Below, piece by piece: positions 50,479-59,220 of a stretch of DNA of 64,000 nt. The stretch is taken from NCBI GenBank assembly GCA_036823295.1, contig DAISGD010000004.1, forward strand, positions 49,500-113,499, in the 5' to 3' direction. Within the stretch, counting starts at the first letter, position 1. Each line of letters begins with the position of its first letter. The translations under genes were made by a program, and so were the position numbers. The notes beneath the pieces were generated by a model. It was not told the origin of the DNA. It saw only the letters and a program-made list of their open reading frames with translations, and ran no database searches. This DNA comes from UBA4742 sp002403895 (GTDB lineage Bacteria; Actinomycetota; Acidimicrobiia; Acidimicrobiales; Acidimicrobilacustridaceae).

Positions 50479-52620
50479 ATGGCCGATCTGTTCGTTGAGG
50501 CCGCCGAGCGGGTTGCCGCCGGTGCCGACCACCACGTCGAAGCCCGCGCCTTGGTGGCCCAGATGACGCCGGACGAGAAGCTGGGCTGTCTGGACGGTGA
50601 CACGCCGTTCTGGCCCGGCATCGTCGACATGACCGGCGCTGGGTATCGCGAGCACGCGTGGCCGGCGGCGCGGGTGGAGCGGCTGGGCATCCCCGGCATC
50701 GCCTTCAGTGACGGCCCTCGGGGCTGTGTGGTAGGCAGCGCCACCGCCTTCCCGGTGTCGATGGCACGGGGGGCGACGTTCGACCCTGAGCTGGAGGAGC
50801 GGGTGGGTGACGCCATTGGCGCCGAGTTGGCGGCGCGGGGAGCGACCTACACCGGCGCCGTGTGCATGAACCTGTTGCGTCACCCGGCCTGGGGGCGAGC
50901 CCAGGAGACCTACGGGGAGGATCCTCACCATGTCGGTGAGCTGGCCGCGGCGTTCACCCGGGGGCTGCAGCGCCACGTGCTCGCTTGCATGAAGCACTTC
51001 GCCCTGAACTCCATGGAGAACGCTCGGTTCACGGTGGATGTGACCGTCGGTGAGCGGGCGCTGCACGAGGTGTACCTGCCCCATTTCAAGCGGGTGGCCG
51101 ACGAGGGCGTGGCCAGCGTCATGAGCGCCTACAACTCGGTCAACGGCGAGTGGTGCGGCGAGAACCGGACCCTGCTCATCACCATCCTGCGCGAGGAGTG
51201 GGGGTGGGACGGGTTCGTCACCTCTGACTTCATCTTCGGGTTGCGCGACCCGGCCAAGTCGGTCGGGGCCGGGCTCAACATCGAGATGCCGTTCCGTCAG
51301 CTGCGGGCCACCGCGCTGCCCGGCGCCCTGGATGACGGCTCGGTGGCCGAGGCCGACGTGGATGCCCGGGTGGCCGAGACGGTGGCCACCCTGTTGCGCT
51401 TCTGGCCCGTCATCGAGGGGCCGCCCCCCGACGTGGGCGTGGTGGCGAGCGTGGCCCACCGCCGGCTGGCGCGGGAGGTGGCCCAGCGCTCGATCGTGCT
51501 GCTGCGCAATGACGGCCAGCTCCTACCGGTGGACCCGGCGAGCCTGCGCCGGGTGGCCGTGGTGGGCTCGTTGGCGACGGTGGCCAACCTGGGCGACGGC
51601 GGGTCCAGCGACGTGCACCCCACCGAAGTGGTGACGCCTCTCGACGGTCTGCGGGCCGGGTTGGGGGGCGTCGAGGTGGTGCACACCGATGGCGACCTGT
51701 CGGTGGTCGACGGAGCCGATCTGGTCGTCGTGGTGGTGGGGCTGACGAAGGCGGACGAGGGCGAGTACCTCGACGGGACTGCGGCGGCGGCGCTGGCGCC
51801 CTTGTTCCCCCCGGCCGACGATCCGGTGGTGGGTCGGGGGGCGGAGCTGCCCGAGTTCACCCGTCACCCCAGCCCCGCCCCGGCCGAGGAGCGGATGGCC
51901 CCGGGTGGCGATCGCCGCACCCTGCGACTCCATCCGGAGGACGAGAACCTGATCGCCGCCGTGGCCGCCCGGAACCCGAACACGGTGGTCGTCGTCATGG
52001 GCGGCAGCGCGGTGGTGATGCCCTGGGTTGAGGCCGTTCCCGCGACCCTGTTGGTCTGGTACCCGGGCATGGAGGGCGGCCACGCCCTGGCAGATGTGTT
52101 GACCGGCCGGGCCGAACCGGGTGGGCGCCTGCCCTTTGCCATCCCGAGCGACGAGTCACACCTGGTGCCCTTCGATCCCGATGGCACCCGCGTAACCTAC
52201 GGCCTGTTCCACGGGCAGTGGCTGCTCGACCAGCACGAGCGGGAGCCGGTGTTCCCCTTCGGCTTCGGGTTGGGCTATACCGACTTCGAGGTGATCGAGG
52301 CCCGGGTCGAAGCGGTGGGGCCCGACTGGCTGGTGGAGGCCACGGTCGCCAACGTGGGACCGCGAGCAGGCTCGACCGTCGTGCAGGTCTACGCCGGGCT
52401 CCCGGCTTCGCATTACGAGCGGCCGCGGCGGCGGCTGGTGGGCTTCGCCCGGGTGGAGCTGGTACCGGGTGAGGAGCGCACCGTGGCGCTGCGATGCTCG
52501 CTCGACGGTCTGCGGGTACGCGAGGCGGGCGGATGGGTGACCGAGCCCGGCCACTATCACCTCGACGTGGGGCTGCAGGCCAATGATCCCGACCGGGTGG
52601 AGCTGTCGGTCGACATCTGA
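50479..52620 (+). CDS. Glycoside hydrolase family 3 (beta-glucosidase-like)
   Basis: 713 residues from the ATG at 50479; the frame is open a further 1.3 kb upstream, antisense to the ATPase, but the GH3 domain begins here. Domain 1 (about 25-320) is a TIM barrel with ACMKHFALNS, SVMSAYNSVNGEWCGEN and the nucleophile Asp250 in GFVTSDFIFGL. Domain 2 (about 335-560) is the alpha/beta sandwich with NTVVVVMGGSAVVMPWVE and LVWYPGMEGGHALADVL. A C-terminal fibronectin-III-like domain ends the protein. No signal peptide, so it probably cleaves glycosides after import by the divergent transporter. Confidence 0.92.
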   Translation: MADLFVEAAERVAAGADHHVEARALVAQMTPDEKLGCLDGDTPFWPGIVDMTGAGYREHAWPAARVERLGIPGIAFSDGPRGCVVGSATAFPVSMARGATFDPELEERVGDAIGAELAARGATYTGAVCMNLLRHPAWGRAQETYGEDPHHVGELAAAFTRGLQRHVLACMKHFALNSMENARFTVDVTVGERALHEVYLPHFKRVADEGVASVMSAYNSVNGEWCGENRTLLITILREEWGWDGFVTSDFIFGLRDPAKSVGAGLNIEMPFRQLRATALPGALDDGSVAEADVDARVAETVATLLRFWPVIEGPPPDVGVVASVAHRRLAREVAQRSIVLLRNDGQLLPVDPASLRRVAVVGSLATVANLGDGGSSDVHPTEVVTPLDGLRAGLGGVEVVHTDGDLSVVDGADLVVVVVGLTKADEGEYLDGTAAAALAPLFPPADDPVVGRGAELPEFTRHPSPAPAEERMAPGGDRRTLRLHPEDENLIAAVAARNPNTVVVVMGGSAVVMPWVEAVPATLLVWYPGMEGGHALADVLTGRAEPGGRLPFAIPSDESHLVPFDPDGTRVTYGLFHGQWLLDQHEREPVFPFGFGLGYTDFEVIEARVEAVGPDWLVEATVANVGPRAGSTVVQVYAGLPASHYERPRRRLVGFARVELVPGEERTVALRCSLDGLRVREAGGWVTEPGHYHLDVGLQANDPDRVELSVDI

Positions 52621-52643
52621 GTGGCCCCGCCGCAACGCCGAAG

Positions 52644-53411
52644 TCAGAGGACCTTGGAGAGGAACGCCTTGGTCCGCTCGTGTTGAGGGTTGGTCAGCAC
52701 CTCGCGGGGTTTGCCGGCTTCGACCACCACGCCGCCGTCCATGAACACGATGGCGTCGCCGACCTCACGGGCGAAGCCCATCTCGTGGGTTACCACGATC
52801 ATGGTCATGCCGTCCTCGGCCAGGGCCCGCATGACGTCGAGCACCTCACCCACCAGCTCGGGGTCGAGGGCGGAGGTGGGCTCGTCGAACAACATGAGCT
52901 TGGGCTGCATGGCCAGGGCTCGGGCGATGGCGACACGCTGTTGCTGGCCGCCGGAGAGCTGGGCCGGATAGTTGTCGGACTTCTCTTTCAGCCCCACTCG
53001 GTCGAGCAGCTTCTTGGCCCGCTCACGAACGGTCGCCTTGGCCTCGCCCCTGACCCGACATGGTGCCTCCATGACGTTGCCCAGCACGGTCATGTGGGGG
53101 AACAGGTTGAAGGCCTGGAACACCATGCCGATCTCCTGGCGCTTCTGGCACACCTCTTTGTCCTTCAGCTCGTACAGCTTGTCGCCCTTCTGGTGGTAGC
53201 CGACCAGCTCGCCATCGACCGACAGGCGCCCGCCGTCGATCTTCTCCAGGTGGTTGATGCACCGGAGGAACGTCGACTTGCCTGAGCCCGAGGGTCCCAC
53301 CAGGCAGAACACGTCCTTGGGGGCGACCTCGAGGTCGATGCCCTTGAGCACCTCGAGGCGCCCGAAGCTCTTGTGGACGGACTCAGCCTTGACCATCGCC
53401 GTCATCGTCAT
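52644..53411 (-). CDS. Polar amino acid ABC transporter ATP-binding protein (GlnQ-like)
   Basis: 255 residues from the ATG at 53411, which overlaps the permease stop (ATGA). Walker A is GPSGSGKSTFLRCINHLE, the insertion KGDKLYELKDKEVCQKRQEIGMVFQAFNLFPHMTV contains the Q-loop, the signature is LSGGQQQRVAIARAL, Walker B LMLFDEPTSALDPELVGEV and the H-loop VVTHEMGFAREV. This is the short PAAT-family ATPase without a C-terminal regulatory domain. Third gene of binding protein-permease-ATPase. Confidence 0.94.
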   Translation of the reverse strand: MTMTAMVKAESVHKSFGRLEVLKGIDLEVAPKDVFCLVGPSGSGKSTFLRCINHLEKIDGGRLSVDGELVGYHQKGDKLYELKDKEVCQKRQEIGMVFQAFNLFPHMTVLGNVMEAPCRVRGEAKATVRERAKKLLDRVGLKEKSDNYPAQLSGGQQQRVAIARALAMQPKLMLFDEPTSALDPELVGEVLDVMRALAEDGMTMIVVTHEMGFAREVGDAIVFMDGGVVVEAGKPREVLTNPQHERTKAFLSKVL

Positions 53412-54337
53412 TTGTCCGGACCGCGCAGTGCGATCGCGCGAAGGCGCTGGAGCGGGGTGGGTGGCAACGATCGGCTGGAGCCCCGAGCAAAGCGTCGCTC
53501 GACGTAGTACTGACCCACGGTGAGGATCGAGGTCATGAACAGATACCAGATGCTGGCCACCAACAGGAGCGGGATGACCTGGAACGTGCGCCCGGAGATG
53601 ACCTGGGCTCTGAAGAACAACTCGCCGTACCCCACTACGGAGGCCAACGACGAGGTCTTCAGCATGGAGATGGTCTCGTTGCCCGTCGGCGGGATGATCA
53701 CCCGCATGGCCTGGGGCAACACGATGCGCCGCATTGAGCTCAAGCGGGTCATGCCCAGGGCCGAGGCGGCCTCGACCTGGCCTTCGTCGACCGACAGGAT
53801 GCCGGCCCGGGCGATCTCGGCCATGTAGGCGGCTTCGTTCAACCCCAGCCCGAAACAGACGGCCACCAGTTGGGTGATCACGGTCTTGGGATCGTCGGTG
53901 ATGAGCCAGCTCGGGCCGAAGGGGATGCCCAGGGAGATCGACTGCAGGACGCTGGGGATGGCGTACCAGAAGAAGATCTGGACGATGACGGGTGTGCCGC
54001 GGAAGAACCAGATGTATACCCAGGCCACTCCCGAGACGATGGGGTTGGCCGACAGGCGCATGACGGCCAGCACCACTCCGAAGACGATGCCCATCACCAT
54101 GGCGATGATGGTCAACATGATGGTGCGCTGCACGCCCTCCAGGATCTGGGAGCTGAACAGGTATTTCCCTACCACGTCCCACTGGAGCTTCGGGTTGGTG
54201 ACGGCCCAATGCACCAACTGGGCGACGAGGACCAGGATGATCGCCGCCGCCACCCAACGGCCGGGATGACGTACCGGTACGGCCCGAAGCGATTCGGGCC
54301 GTACCGGTACGTCAGGTGAAGAAACAGCGTCCGTCAT
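53408..54337 (-). CDS. Polar amino acid ABC transporter permease (HisM/GlnP-like)
   Basis: 309 residues with about five or six membrane helices. The EAA-type motif is DEGQVEAASALGMTRLSSMRRIVLPQAMRVIIPPTGNETISMLKTSSL. AYMAEIARAGI is also typical. Only one permease gene is present, so it probably forms a homodimer. Residues 8-24, before the first helix, are encoded by a perfect 22-bp inverted repeat, and the peptide repeats VPVR twice as a result. It starts 11 bases after the binding-protein stop and overlaps the ATPase start. Confidence 0.93.
   Translation of the reverse strand: MTDAVSSPDVPVRPESLRAVPVRHPGRWVAAAIILVLVAQLVHWAVTNPKLQWDVVGKYLFSSQILEGVQRTIMLTIIAMVMGIVFGVVLAVMRLSANPIVSGVAWVYIWFFRGTPVIVQIFFWYAIPSVLQSISLGIPFGPSWLITDDPKTVITQLVAVCFGLGLNEAAYMAEIARAGILSVDEGQVEAASALGMTRLSSMRRIVLPQAMRVIIPPTGNETISMLKTSSLASVVGYGELFFRAQVISGRTFQVIPLLLVASIWYLFMTSILTVGQYYVERRFARGSSRSLPPTPLQRLRAIALRGPDK
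54267..54314. repeat. Perfect 22-bp inverted repeat with 4-base loop inside the permease gene
   Basis: Left arm 54267-54288 begins TGACGTACCGGTACGG; right arm 54293-54314 ends CCGTACCGGTACGTCA; the loop is GCGA on the plus strand. All 22 base pairs match. Each arm also holds the palindrome GTACCGGTAC. It occupies about codons 8-24 of the permease gene, so the mRNA would carry a very stable stem-loop early in the coding region. It may be a small palindromic insertion element or a designed regulator of translation. Confidence 0.9.
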
Positions 54338-54348
54338 GGTCGCTGGGG

Positions 54349-55257
54349 CTAGCTGATGGCGCCGTTGATCTGGAAGTTGGTGATGGCTCCGTCGGCGATG
54401 CCCCAGGTCTCGAGGACCTGCTTGTAGGCACCCGTCGCCGCCAGCTTCTTGACGGCGCCGAGGAGGGCGTCAGTCAGGCCGGCGTACTCGGCGGTCTTGG
54501 GCACGGCGATGCCGTAGGGTTCGGTGCCGTAGGACTGGCCGATGACCTCGAAGGCGCCGTTGGAGATCTTGGCCTGGTACTCAGCCACCGGCGTGTCGAG
54601 CATGACCACGTCGACCCGACCGCTGGACAGAGCGGAGTTGGCGCCGCTCTGGTCGGGGAAGGCCTGGACATCGACCGCGGCCTTGCCGGCGTCAGTGCAG
54701 GTCTTCGATTGCGCGGTGGCATCGTCGAGCTGGACGGTCCCCTTCTCCACGCCGACCTTCTTGCCGCAGAGCGTGTCGAGCGAGGTGAGGTCCGGGTTCT
54801 TGCCCTGCTGCACCAGGAACGAGGTGCCGGCCTGGAAGTACGTGACCATGTCGACCGTCTGCTCACGCTCCTTGGAGTCGGTGAACGACGACATGCCGAT
54901 GTCGTAGCGAGTGCCGAGGGCGGGGATGATGGTGTCGAAGCCGGCGTTCTGCACCTCGACCTTGACCCCGAGCACCTCGCCGATGGCGTTGCCCATGTCG
55001 ACGTCCATGCCCTGCACCGTGGCGCCGTCGTCCTTGAAGAACTCGTTCGGGGCATAGGAGGCATCAGCGGCCACGACGATCTTGCCGGCCGACTTGACCT
55101 TGGCCGGCAGCTTGTCGGCCAGCGCCTGATCGAAGGCGGTCGTCGCCGTCGTGGCCCCTCCCGACTTGGACGAGTCGCTGCTCTTGGAGCCGCAGGCGGC
55201 GGCGATGAGCATTGTGGCGAAAAGCACGACAACGATGCGGCTGGTAGTGGTGCGCAT
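54349..55257 (-). CDS. Polar amino acid ABC transporter substrate-binding lipoprotein
   Basis: 302 residues with a lipoprotein signal (VVLFATMLIAAACGSKSS, Cys about 22), a short Ser/Thr-rich linker, then a family 3 binding domain: KIVVAADASYAPNEFFKDDG, GMDVDMGNAIGEVLGVKVEVQN, DIGMSSFTDSKEREQTVDMVTYF and a second lobe with CGKKVGVEKGT. The Asp in FDTIIP and the Arg-like position of SSFTDSKERE would normally contact the ligand's amino and carboxyl groups. Ligand probably a polar or charged amino acid. First gene of the transporter. Confidence 0.92.
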   Translation of the reverse strand: MRTTTSRIVVVLFATMLIAAACGSKSSDSSKSGGATTATTAFDQALADKLPAKVKSAGKIVVAADASYAPNEFFKDDGATVQGMDVDMGNAIGEVLGVKVEVQNAGFDTIIPALGTRYDIGMSSFTDSKEREQTVDMVTYFQAGTSFLVQQGKNPDLTSLDTLCGKKVGVEKGTVQLDDATAQSKTCTDAGKAAVDVQAFPDQSGANSALSSGRVDVVMLDTPVAEYQAKISNGAFEVIGQSYGTEPYGIAVPKTAEYAGLTDALLGAVKKLAATGAYKQVLETWGIADGAITNFQINGAIS

Positions 55258-55321
55258 GACCCCTCCGAGGGAAATCGGCGTCAGGCCCGCCGGATTGGGC
55301 CGACAGGATGGCCGAAGCGTA

Positions 55322-55342
55322 GTTGTTGACGCAGGTCACAAC
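55322..55342. promoter_or_regulatory. Hairpin/operator upstream of the amino acid transporter
   Basis: GTTGTTGAC-GCAG-GTCACAAC forms an 8-bp stem with a one-base bulge. It lies 65-85 bases upstream of the binding-protein ATG and overlaps the stop of the preceding minus-strand gene, so it could be a terminator of that gene or an operator for the transporter. Confidence 0.3.
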
Positions 55343-56208
55343 ACGGCCCATGCCGCCAGGGCGTGATCGACGCCGTCGAGGACCTCGGCCGTCGCTACCG
55401 GTTCGAGATCGATGAGGAGGCTGGCGATGGGCGGGAACACGCCGAGCACCTCGCGGCTGAACATGCCGCTGTCCATCCACGAGGCCAACTCGGGGCTGAC
55501 GCCGAAGCCGGTGAGGGTGCCCTCGCAGGCCAGGGTGCGGAGGCGATCCCAACCGAACTGACGGCTGATGATCTGCACCATCTCGATGAAACGGTGGGGC
55601 AACTCGGACGCCACACCGGGGTCGAGACGTAGTACGTGATCGACCGCGGGATGAGCCCGGATGGCCCCGTCCCAGCTCACCGAGCCCGGATCGGCCATGG
55701 ACTCGACCAGCAGGCTCTCCACCCACATGAGGGCCCACAGCTGCCCCGGCCAGGCGTCAGGGGGTGGGGTGGTCAACCCCAGGGCCCGGCGGCAAGCATC
55801 GGGGAGGCGCCCTTCGTTGCCGAGGCCGAGGGCGACATCGGGAGGCTCGTCACCCCGGCGCAGGAGCGAGACGTGGTCACCCGAGCGACTCACCATCAGC
55901 CCGAGGCGGATGGCCTCGGGGGACTGGGCCGGATCGTCGAGGTGGCGGGCCTGGCCGGGCACGACCACGCCGAAAGCCCACCACTCGGGCGGGCAGGTGA
56001 AGCCGTAGAGGGCGCTGACCGGGTTGTCCACCTCGAGAGCTTTCATCCCGACGTCGACCCCCTCCTGGTCGACCGCCAGCAGGCTGATGGCCACCGGGGC
56101 CAGATCGCCGGAGGCATGGAGGTCGGCTTCCACCCGGCTGAGGATGGAGGTGAGCAGGTCGCGGTCGAGGGCGCGGGCGACGCGCCTGACGGTGGGTGAG
56201 GTCTTCAC
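55336..56208 (-). CDS. Hypothetical protein, 290 aa
   Basis: Starts with GTG at 56208 behind GGAG (eight bases). Not recognised. A soluble, mixed alpha/beta sequence with tryptophan-rich segments (GFTCPPEWWAFGVVVPG, DAWPGQLWALMWVESLLVE). It contains ISLLAVDQEGVDVGMKALEV and HVSLLRRGDEPPDVALGLGNEGRLPDACRRALGL, reminiscent of a regulatory domain, but no known motif is clear. No signal peptide or membrane helix. It lies between the amino acid transporter and the nuclease-like gene, both on the same strand. Confidence 0.7.
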   Translation of the reverse strand: MKTSPTVRRVARALDRDLLTSILSRVEADLHASGDLAPVAISLLAVDQEGVDVGMKALEVDNPVSALYGFTCPPEWWAFGVVVPGQARHLDDPAQSPEAIRLGLMVSRSGDHVSLLRRGDEPPDVALGLGNEGRLPDACRRALGLTTPPPDAWPGQLWALMWVESLLVESMADPGSVSWDGAIRAHPAVDHVLRLDPGVASELPHRFIEMVQIISRQFGWDRLRTLACEGTLTGFGVSPELASWMDSGMFSREVLGVFPPIASLLIDLEPVATAEVLDGVDHALAAWAVL

Positions 56209-56331
56209 AGAGCGATCTCCTGGAACGGCCGCAGGGGCGGCTGGTGCGTTTCAGGCGATCGCTGCGGGGGATCGCAAACCCGGCCTCATCATGGTCCGAC
56301 GGTGTGACAAGAACCAGGGGGGTGTTCCAGC

Positions 56332-57369
56332 TCAGCCCATGGCCTCGTAGCCGGGGATGGACGCCAGCGGGGTGGAGACCTGCACCTTGCACTCGGGGTT
56401 GCCCTGGAGCTTGCCGTGGGACCAGCGGATCTCGCAGTAGCCATCGACGACGTGACGGTCGCCCGACGGGCGCTCCCGGATCTCGGCCCGCCAGTTGACC
56501 TGGGGCTGGCCGGCGTGGGCGTCGAGCACGTCGAAGCGCTTGAGCTCGAAGCGCTCACGCCAGGTGCGGGTGTCCATCACGCGAAGGCGCTGCGGCTCGT
56601 GGCCCTTGGTGCCCAGCAGCCAGTAGGGGCCGCCGGCGATGCGCAACATGCGGAACAGCATCTGGGTGCGCTGGGGGATGCTTGAACCATCCAGGTGGTG
56701 GCGCCAGCGCAGCGTGGTCTCCAGCGAGACCGCCCGGCACAGCTCCCCGTAGGCAACGTCCTGGGCGGCTGACGGTGGTGTGCCCCGCATGGCTGTCTTG
56801 AGGATGAGCTTGGCGCTGCGGTCCAGATCGCGCACATCGCCGGGGAACTCGCTCGGGGAGGCCGAGGTCAACACGGCGAGTGGCAGGTCATCGCGTGCGC
56901 GCTCGTAGAACGCCTGCAGCTGGTCGAGGGCCACCTCGGCGAACCAGGAATGGCGCGACTCGAGGGTGTGGTCCACCAGCAGGTCGTCGACCAGCGAGCC
57001 GGGGGAGGTGTTGAGCACGCAGGTGGAGTCGTACTTGGCCTGGATGAACCAGACCCCGTCGACGGTCAGGTCACGCGGGATGTCGGAGGTCCACACGGCG
57101 TGGGCGCCACCGACCCACTCGACATGGTCAGGTGCCCGGCCCCGCAGCACGGCCCGACGGAAGGCCCGCCCGTTGTCGAGCGCCCGTAACAACAACTCAC
57201 GATGGAACGAGCCGACGGTGGTGGCGGGCAGCACGGCGGGTTGCCAGACGTCCGGGTCGAGACCGGGGACGGTGAGGTGGTCGAGTCGGAGTGGGTCATT
57301 GCGCGACGGCTCGTAGACCAGACCCACGGCGGTGGCCAGCTCGGTCAACCGGGTCTTGTCGGTGGCCAT
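56332..57369 (-). CDS. Putative PD-(D/E)xK-type nuclease (QxK variant), 345 aa
   Basis: Not a family I can name. The segment WTSDIPRDLTVDGVWFIQAKYDS (about 93-115) has acidic residues (D96, D100, D104) followed by a beta strand ending Q110-A-K112. This D-x(n)-QxK arrangement is the form found in Mrr-like restriction endonucleases of the PD-(D/E)xK superfamily. A Lys/Arg/Trp-rich C-terminal half follows (WLLGTKGHEPQRLRVMDTRTWRERFELKR). It is the last gene of a compact operon with a 104-residue protein and a DNA methyltransferase, so restriction-like activity is a reasonable hypothesis, not a demonstration. Confidence 0.55.
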   Translation of the reverse strand: MATDKTRLTELATAVGLVYEPSRNDPLRLDHLTVPGLDPDVWQPAVLPATTVGSFHRELLLRALDNGRAFRRAVLRGRAPDHVEWVGGAHAVWTSDIPRDLTVDGVWFIQAKYDSTCVLNTSPGSLVDDLLVDHTLESRHSWFAEVALDQLQAFYERARDDLPLAVLTSASPSEFPGDVRDLDRSAKLILKTAMRGTPPSAAQDVAYGELCRAVSLETTLRWRHHLDGSSIPQRTQMLFRMLRIAGGPYWLLGTKGHEPQRLRVMDTRTWRERFELKRFDVLDAHAGQPQVNWRAEIRERPSGDRHVVDGYCEIRWSHGKLQGNPECKVQVSTPLASIPGYEAMG

Positions 57370-57378
57370 TGGCAGGGG

Positions 57379-57693
57379 TCAGGTCGGGTCGCGAAACAAC
57401 GGCGTGAACTGGAGCTCTTCCGCACCCAGTTCGACATGTTGGGCCTCGTAGACCTTTTCGCTCGGATAGACGTCGACGATGCGACCAGTCACGTTGATCC
57501 ACTCGTAGACCGCGTCGCCCCAGCGCTGCTCGGCGAGCGCGTCGCGGATCGACCTCACGGCGTTCTCGGGCAGGTCCCGGGGACGACTCTGCGCGACGAG
57601 TTGCAGGGCAAGGACCCATTGAAGCGTGTCGATGTCATCGGCGAGGAAGAGCTCCGGCGGGTCGTCTCGGACGATGGCATAGCTGACGATCAT
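57379..57693 (-). CDS. Hypothetical protein, 104 aa, in the methyltransferase operon
   Basis: Starts ATG at 57693, 6 bases after the methyltransferase stop, and ends 9 bases before the nuclease-like gene. An acidic soluble protein with PPELFLADDIDTLQWVLALQLVAQ, AVRSIRDALAEQRWGDAVYEWINVTG and RIVDVYPSEKVYEAQHVELG. No motif recognised. One counted 60-base row (57421-57480) is 57% G+C, clearly below most of the window. Size and place fit a regulator, specificity or inhibitor protein of the operon; that is speculation. Confidence 0.65.
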   Translation of the reverse strand: MIVSYAIVRDDPPELFLADDIDTLQWVLALQLVAQSRPRDLPENAVRSIRDALAEQRWGDAVYEWINVTGRIVDVYPSEKVYEAQHVELGAEELQFTPLFRDPT

Positions 57694-57699
57694 GATGCT

Positions 57700-59220
57700 T
57701 CACACCAGGCCATTCACGACCGCGTCGGTCCAGAAACCGGGGAGCGGTCGCGTGTGCCCGCCTTTCGCGTACTCGGCCAAGCGAGCTCGGCCGTCGAAGG
57801 ACAGCATCTCGATGGCGTCGAAGAAGGCATGAGGTCCGGCGGCGCGCAGCGCCTTGTCGCCATCAGATCCCGGCCGGGGAAGATGCGAGGTCAGGAAGAC
57901 CACCGGCCCCTCTTGGTCGGGGGCGATGCCGTAGTTGTTGGCGGCGAGCACATGAGCTCGGCCCAACGTCTTCCAAAGGGTGTCGGTGCGCAAGAGGCCC
58001 CCGCGGGTCGTCGTGAACGCGCCGGAGACGTCGAAGAACCAGGTTCGCTCCGCGCCGTCGATGGCGGTGAGGTTGATCGTCAGGCCCAACCGCCCGAGGC
58101 GGGCGTTGGTGCCGACGATCTGGAAGCCAGCGTCTATGAGCGCCTGCTTTGCGAGCTCCTGGGCGGCCTTGCCCTCCCGGCTTGCCCGGGCTTGGAAGTC
58201 ATCGCTGCGGTCGGAGATCGCCGACGCGTTGTCCGCGGCCGCGTCGGTGGAGATGCGATTCTCTTTCGTCTCGGCCCGGACCCTGGGGGCGACCGCCTCG
58301 ACGCGCTTCCGGGCGATCTCCACGTAGGTCGGGTCGAGGTCACACCCGACGTAGCGCCGCCCCAGCTTCTTGGCGGCCGCCAACGTGGTCCCCGACCCCA
58401 TGAAGGGGTCGAGAACGAGATCCTCCTCGTAGGTGTACAGATGGATCAGCCGCTCGGGTAGCTCAAGCGGAAAGGGGGCCGGGTGACCGACCCGCCGCGC
58501 GCTCTCGGGCGGAATGTCCCACACGTCGATGGTGGCGGCCATGAACTCGTCGCTGTTGACCGAGTTGCGATGAGGCTTGCCCTGTTCCCGCCGCTTCTTG
58601 ACGGGGACCGCCCGATCGAAACGGCCCTTGCCGGCGATGATGATGCGCTCAGTGATGTCGCGGAGAACCGGGTTGGACGCGCTGCGAAATGACCCCCACG
58701 CGCAGTTGCCGGTCGTGCCTTCGGACTTCTTCCAGATGACCTCGCCGCGAAGCAGCAGACCCAGGTCGTCCTGAAGGATGCGGATGACGTCGGCCGAGAG
58801 GCTCCGGTAGGGCTTGCGTCCCAGGTTCGCCACGTTGACCGCGATGCGTCCTCCCGGCTCCAGCACTCGAACGCACTCTTCGAACACTTCGCCCAAGAGC
58901 TTCAGGTAGTCGCGGTAGGACTCGGGAATCTCGGGTCGTTCGAGATCGATCTCGTATTCCTTGCCCACGAAATACGGAGGAGAGGTGACCACCAAGGCGA
59001 CGGAGTTGTCGGGGAGGTCGAGTCCTCGAGAGTCACCCAGGCGGAACGGATCCTCGATCTCGAAGACCGGGGCGATGTCCTCGTCGTTGGAGATGACGGG
59101 CGGGGTGAAGCGTTCGTAAAAGGCGGTGGCGTCGTGGCCCTCGCGGCGGCCGACCCCGAAATTGGAGGTGGCCGTCGGACGTCGCCGGGGCTGCGGATCC
59201 TGCTGGGGCACGGCGGTCAT
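57700..59220 (-). CDS. DNA methyltransferase (N4-cytosine/N6-adenine, beta class) with extra C-terminal domain
   Basis: 506 residues from the ATG at 59220, which overlaps the exonuclease stop (ATGA). Catalytic motif IV is VVTSPPYFVGKEYE (TSPPY at 79-83) and SAM motif I is LVLDPFMGSGTTLAAAKKLGRRYVGCDLDP (about 268-297); this order is the beta class. TSPPY is most common in N4-cytosine enzymes, but N6-adenine cannot be excluded. Residues about 345-490 form an additional domain (FQIVGTNARLGRLGLTINL, AERTWFFDVSGAF, LWKTLGRAHVLAANN) not needed for methylation. Three counted 60-base rows are 65, 62 and 55% G+C, lower than the neighbours, hinting at acquisition. Confidence 0.88.
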   Translation of the reverse strand: MTAVPQQDPQPRRRPTATSNFGVGRREGHDATAFYERFTPPVISNDEDIAPVFEIEDPFRLGDSRGLDLPDNSVALVVTSPPYFVGKEYEIDLERPEIPESYRDYLKLLGEVFEECVRVLEPGGRIAVNVANLGRKPYRSLSADVIRILQDDLGLLLRGEVIWKKSEGTTGNCAWGSFRSASNPVLRDITERIIIAGKGRFDRAVPVKKRREQGKPHRNSVNSDEFMAATIDVWDIPPESARRVGHPAPFPLELPERLIHLYTYEEDLVLDPFMGSGTTLAAAKKLGRRYVGCDLDPTYVEIARKRVEAVAPRVRAETKENRISTDAAADNASAISDRSDDFQARASREGKAAQELAKQALIDAGFQIVGTNARLGRLGLTINLTAIDGAERTWFFDVSGAFTTTRGGLLRTDTLWKTLGRAHVLAANNYGIAPDQEGPVVFLTSHLPRPGSDGDKALRAAGPHAFFDAIEMLSFDGRARLAEYAKGGHTRPLPGFWTDAVVNGLV

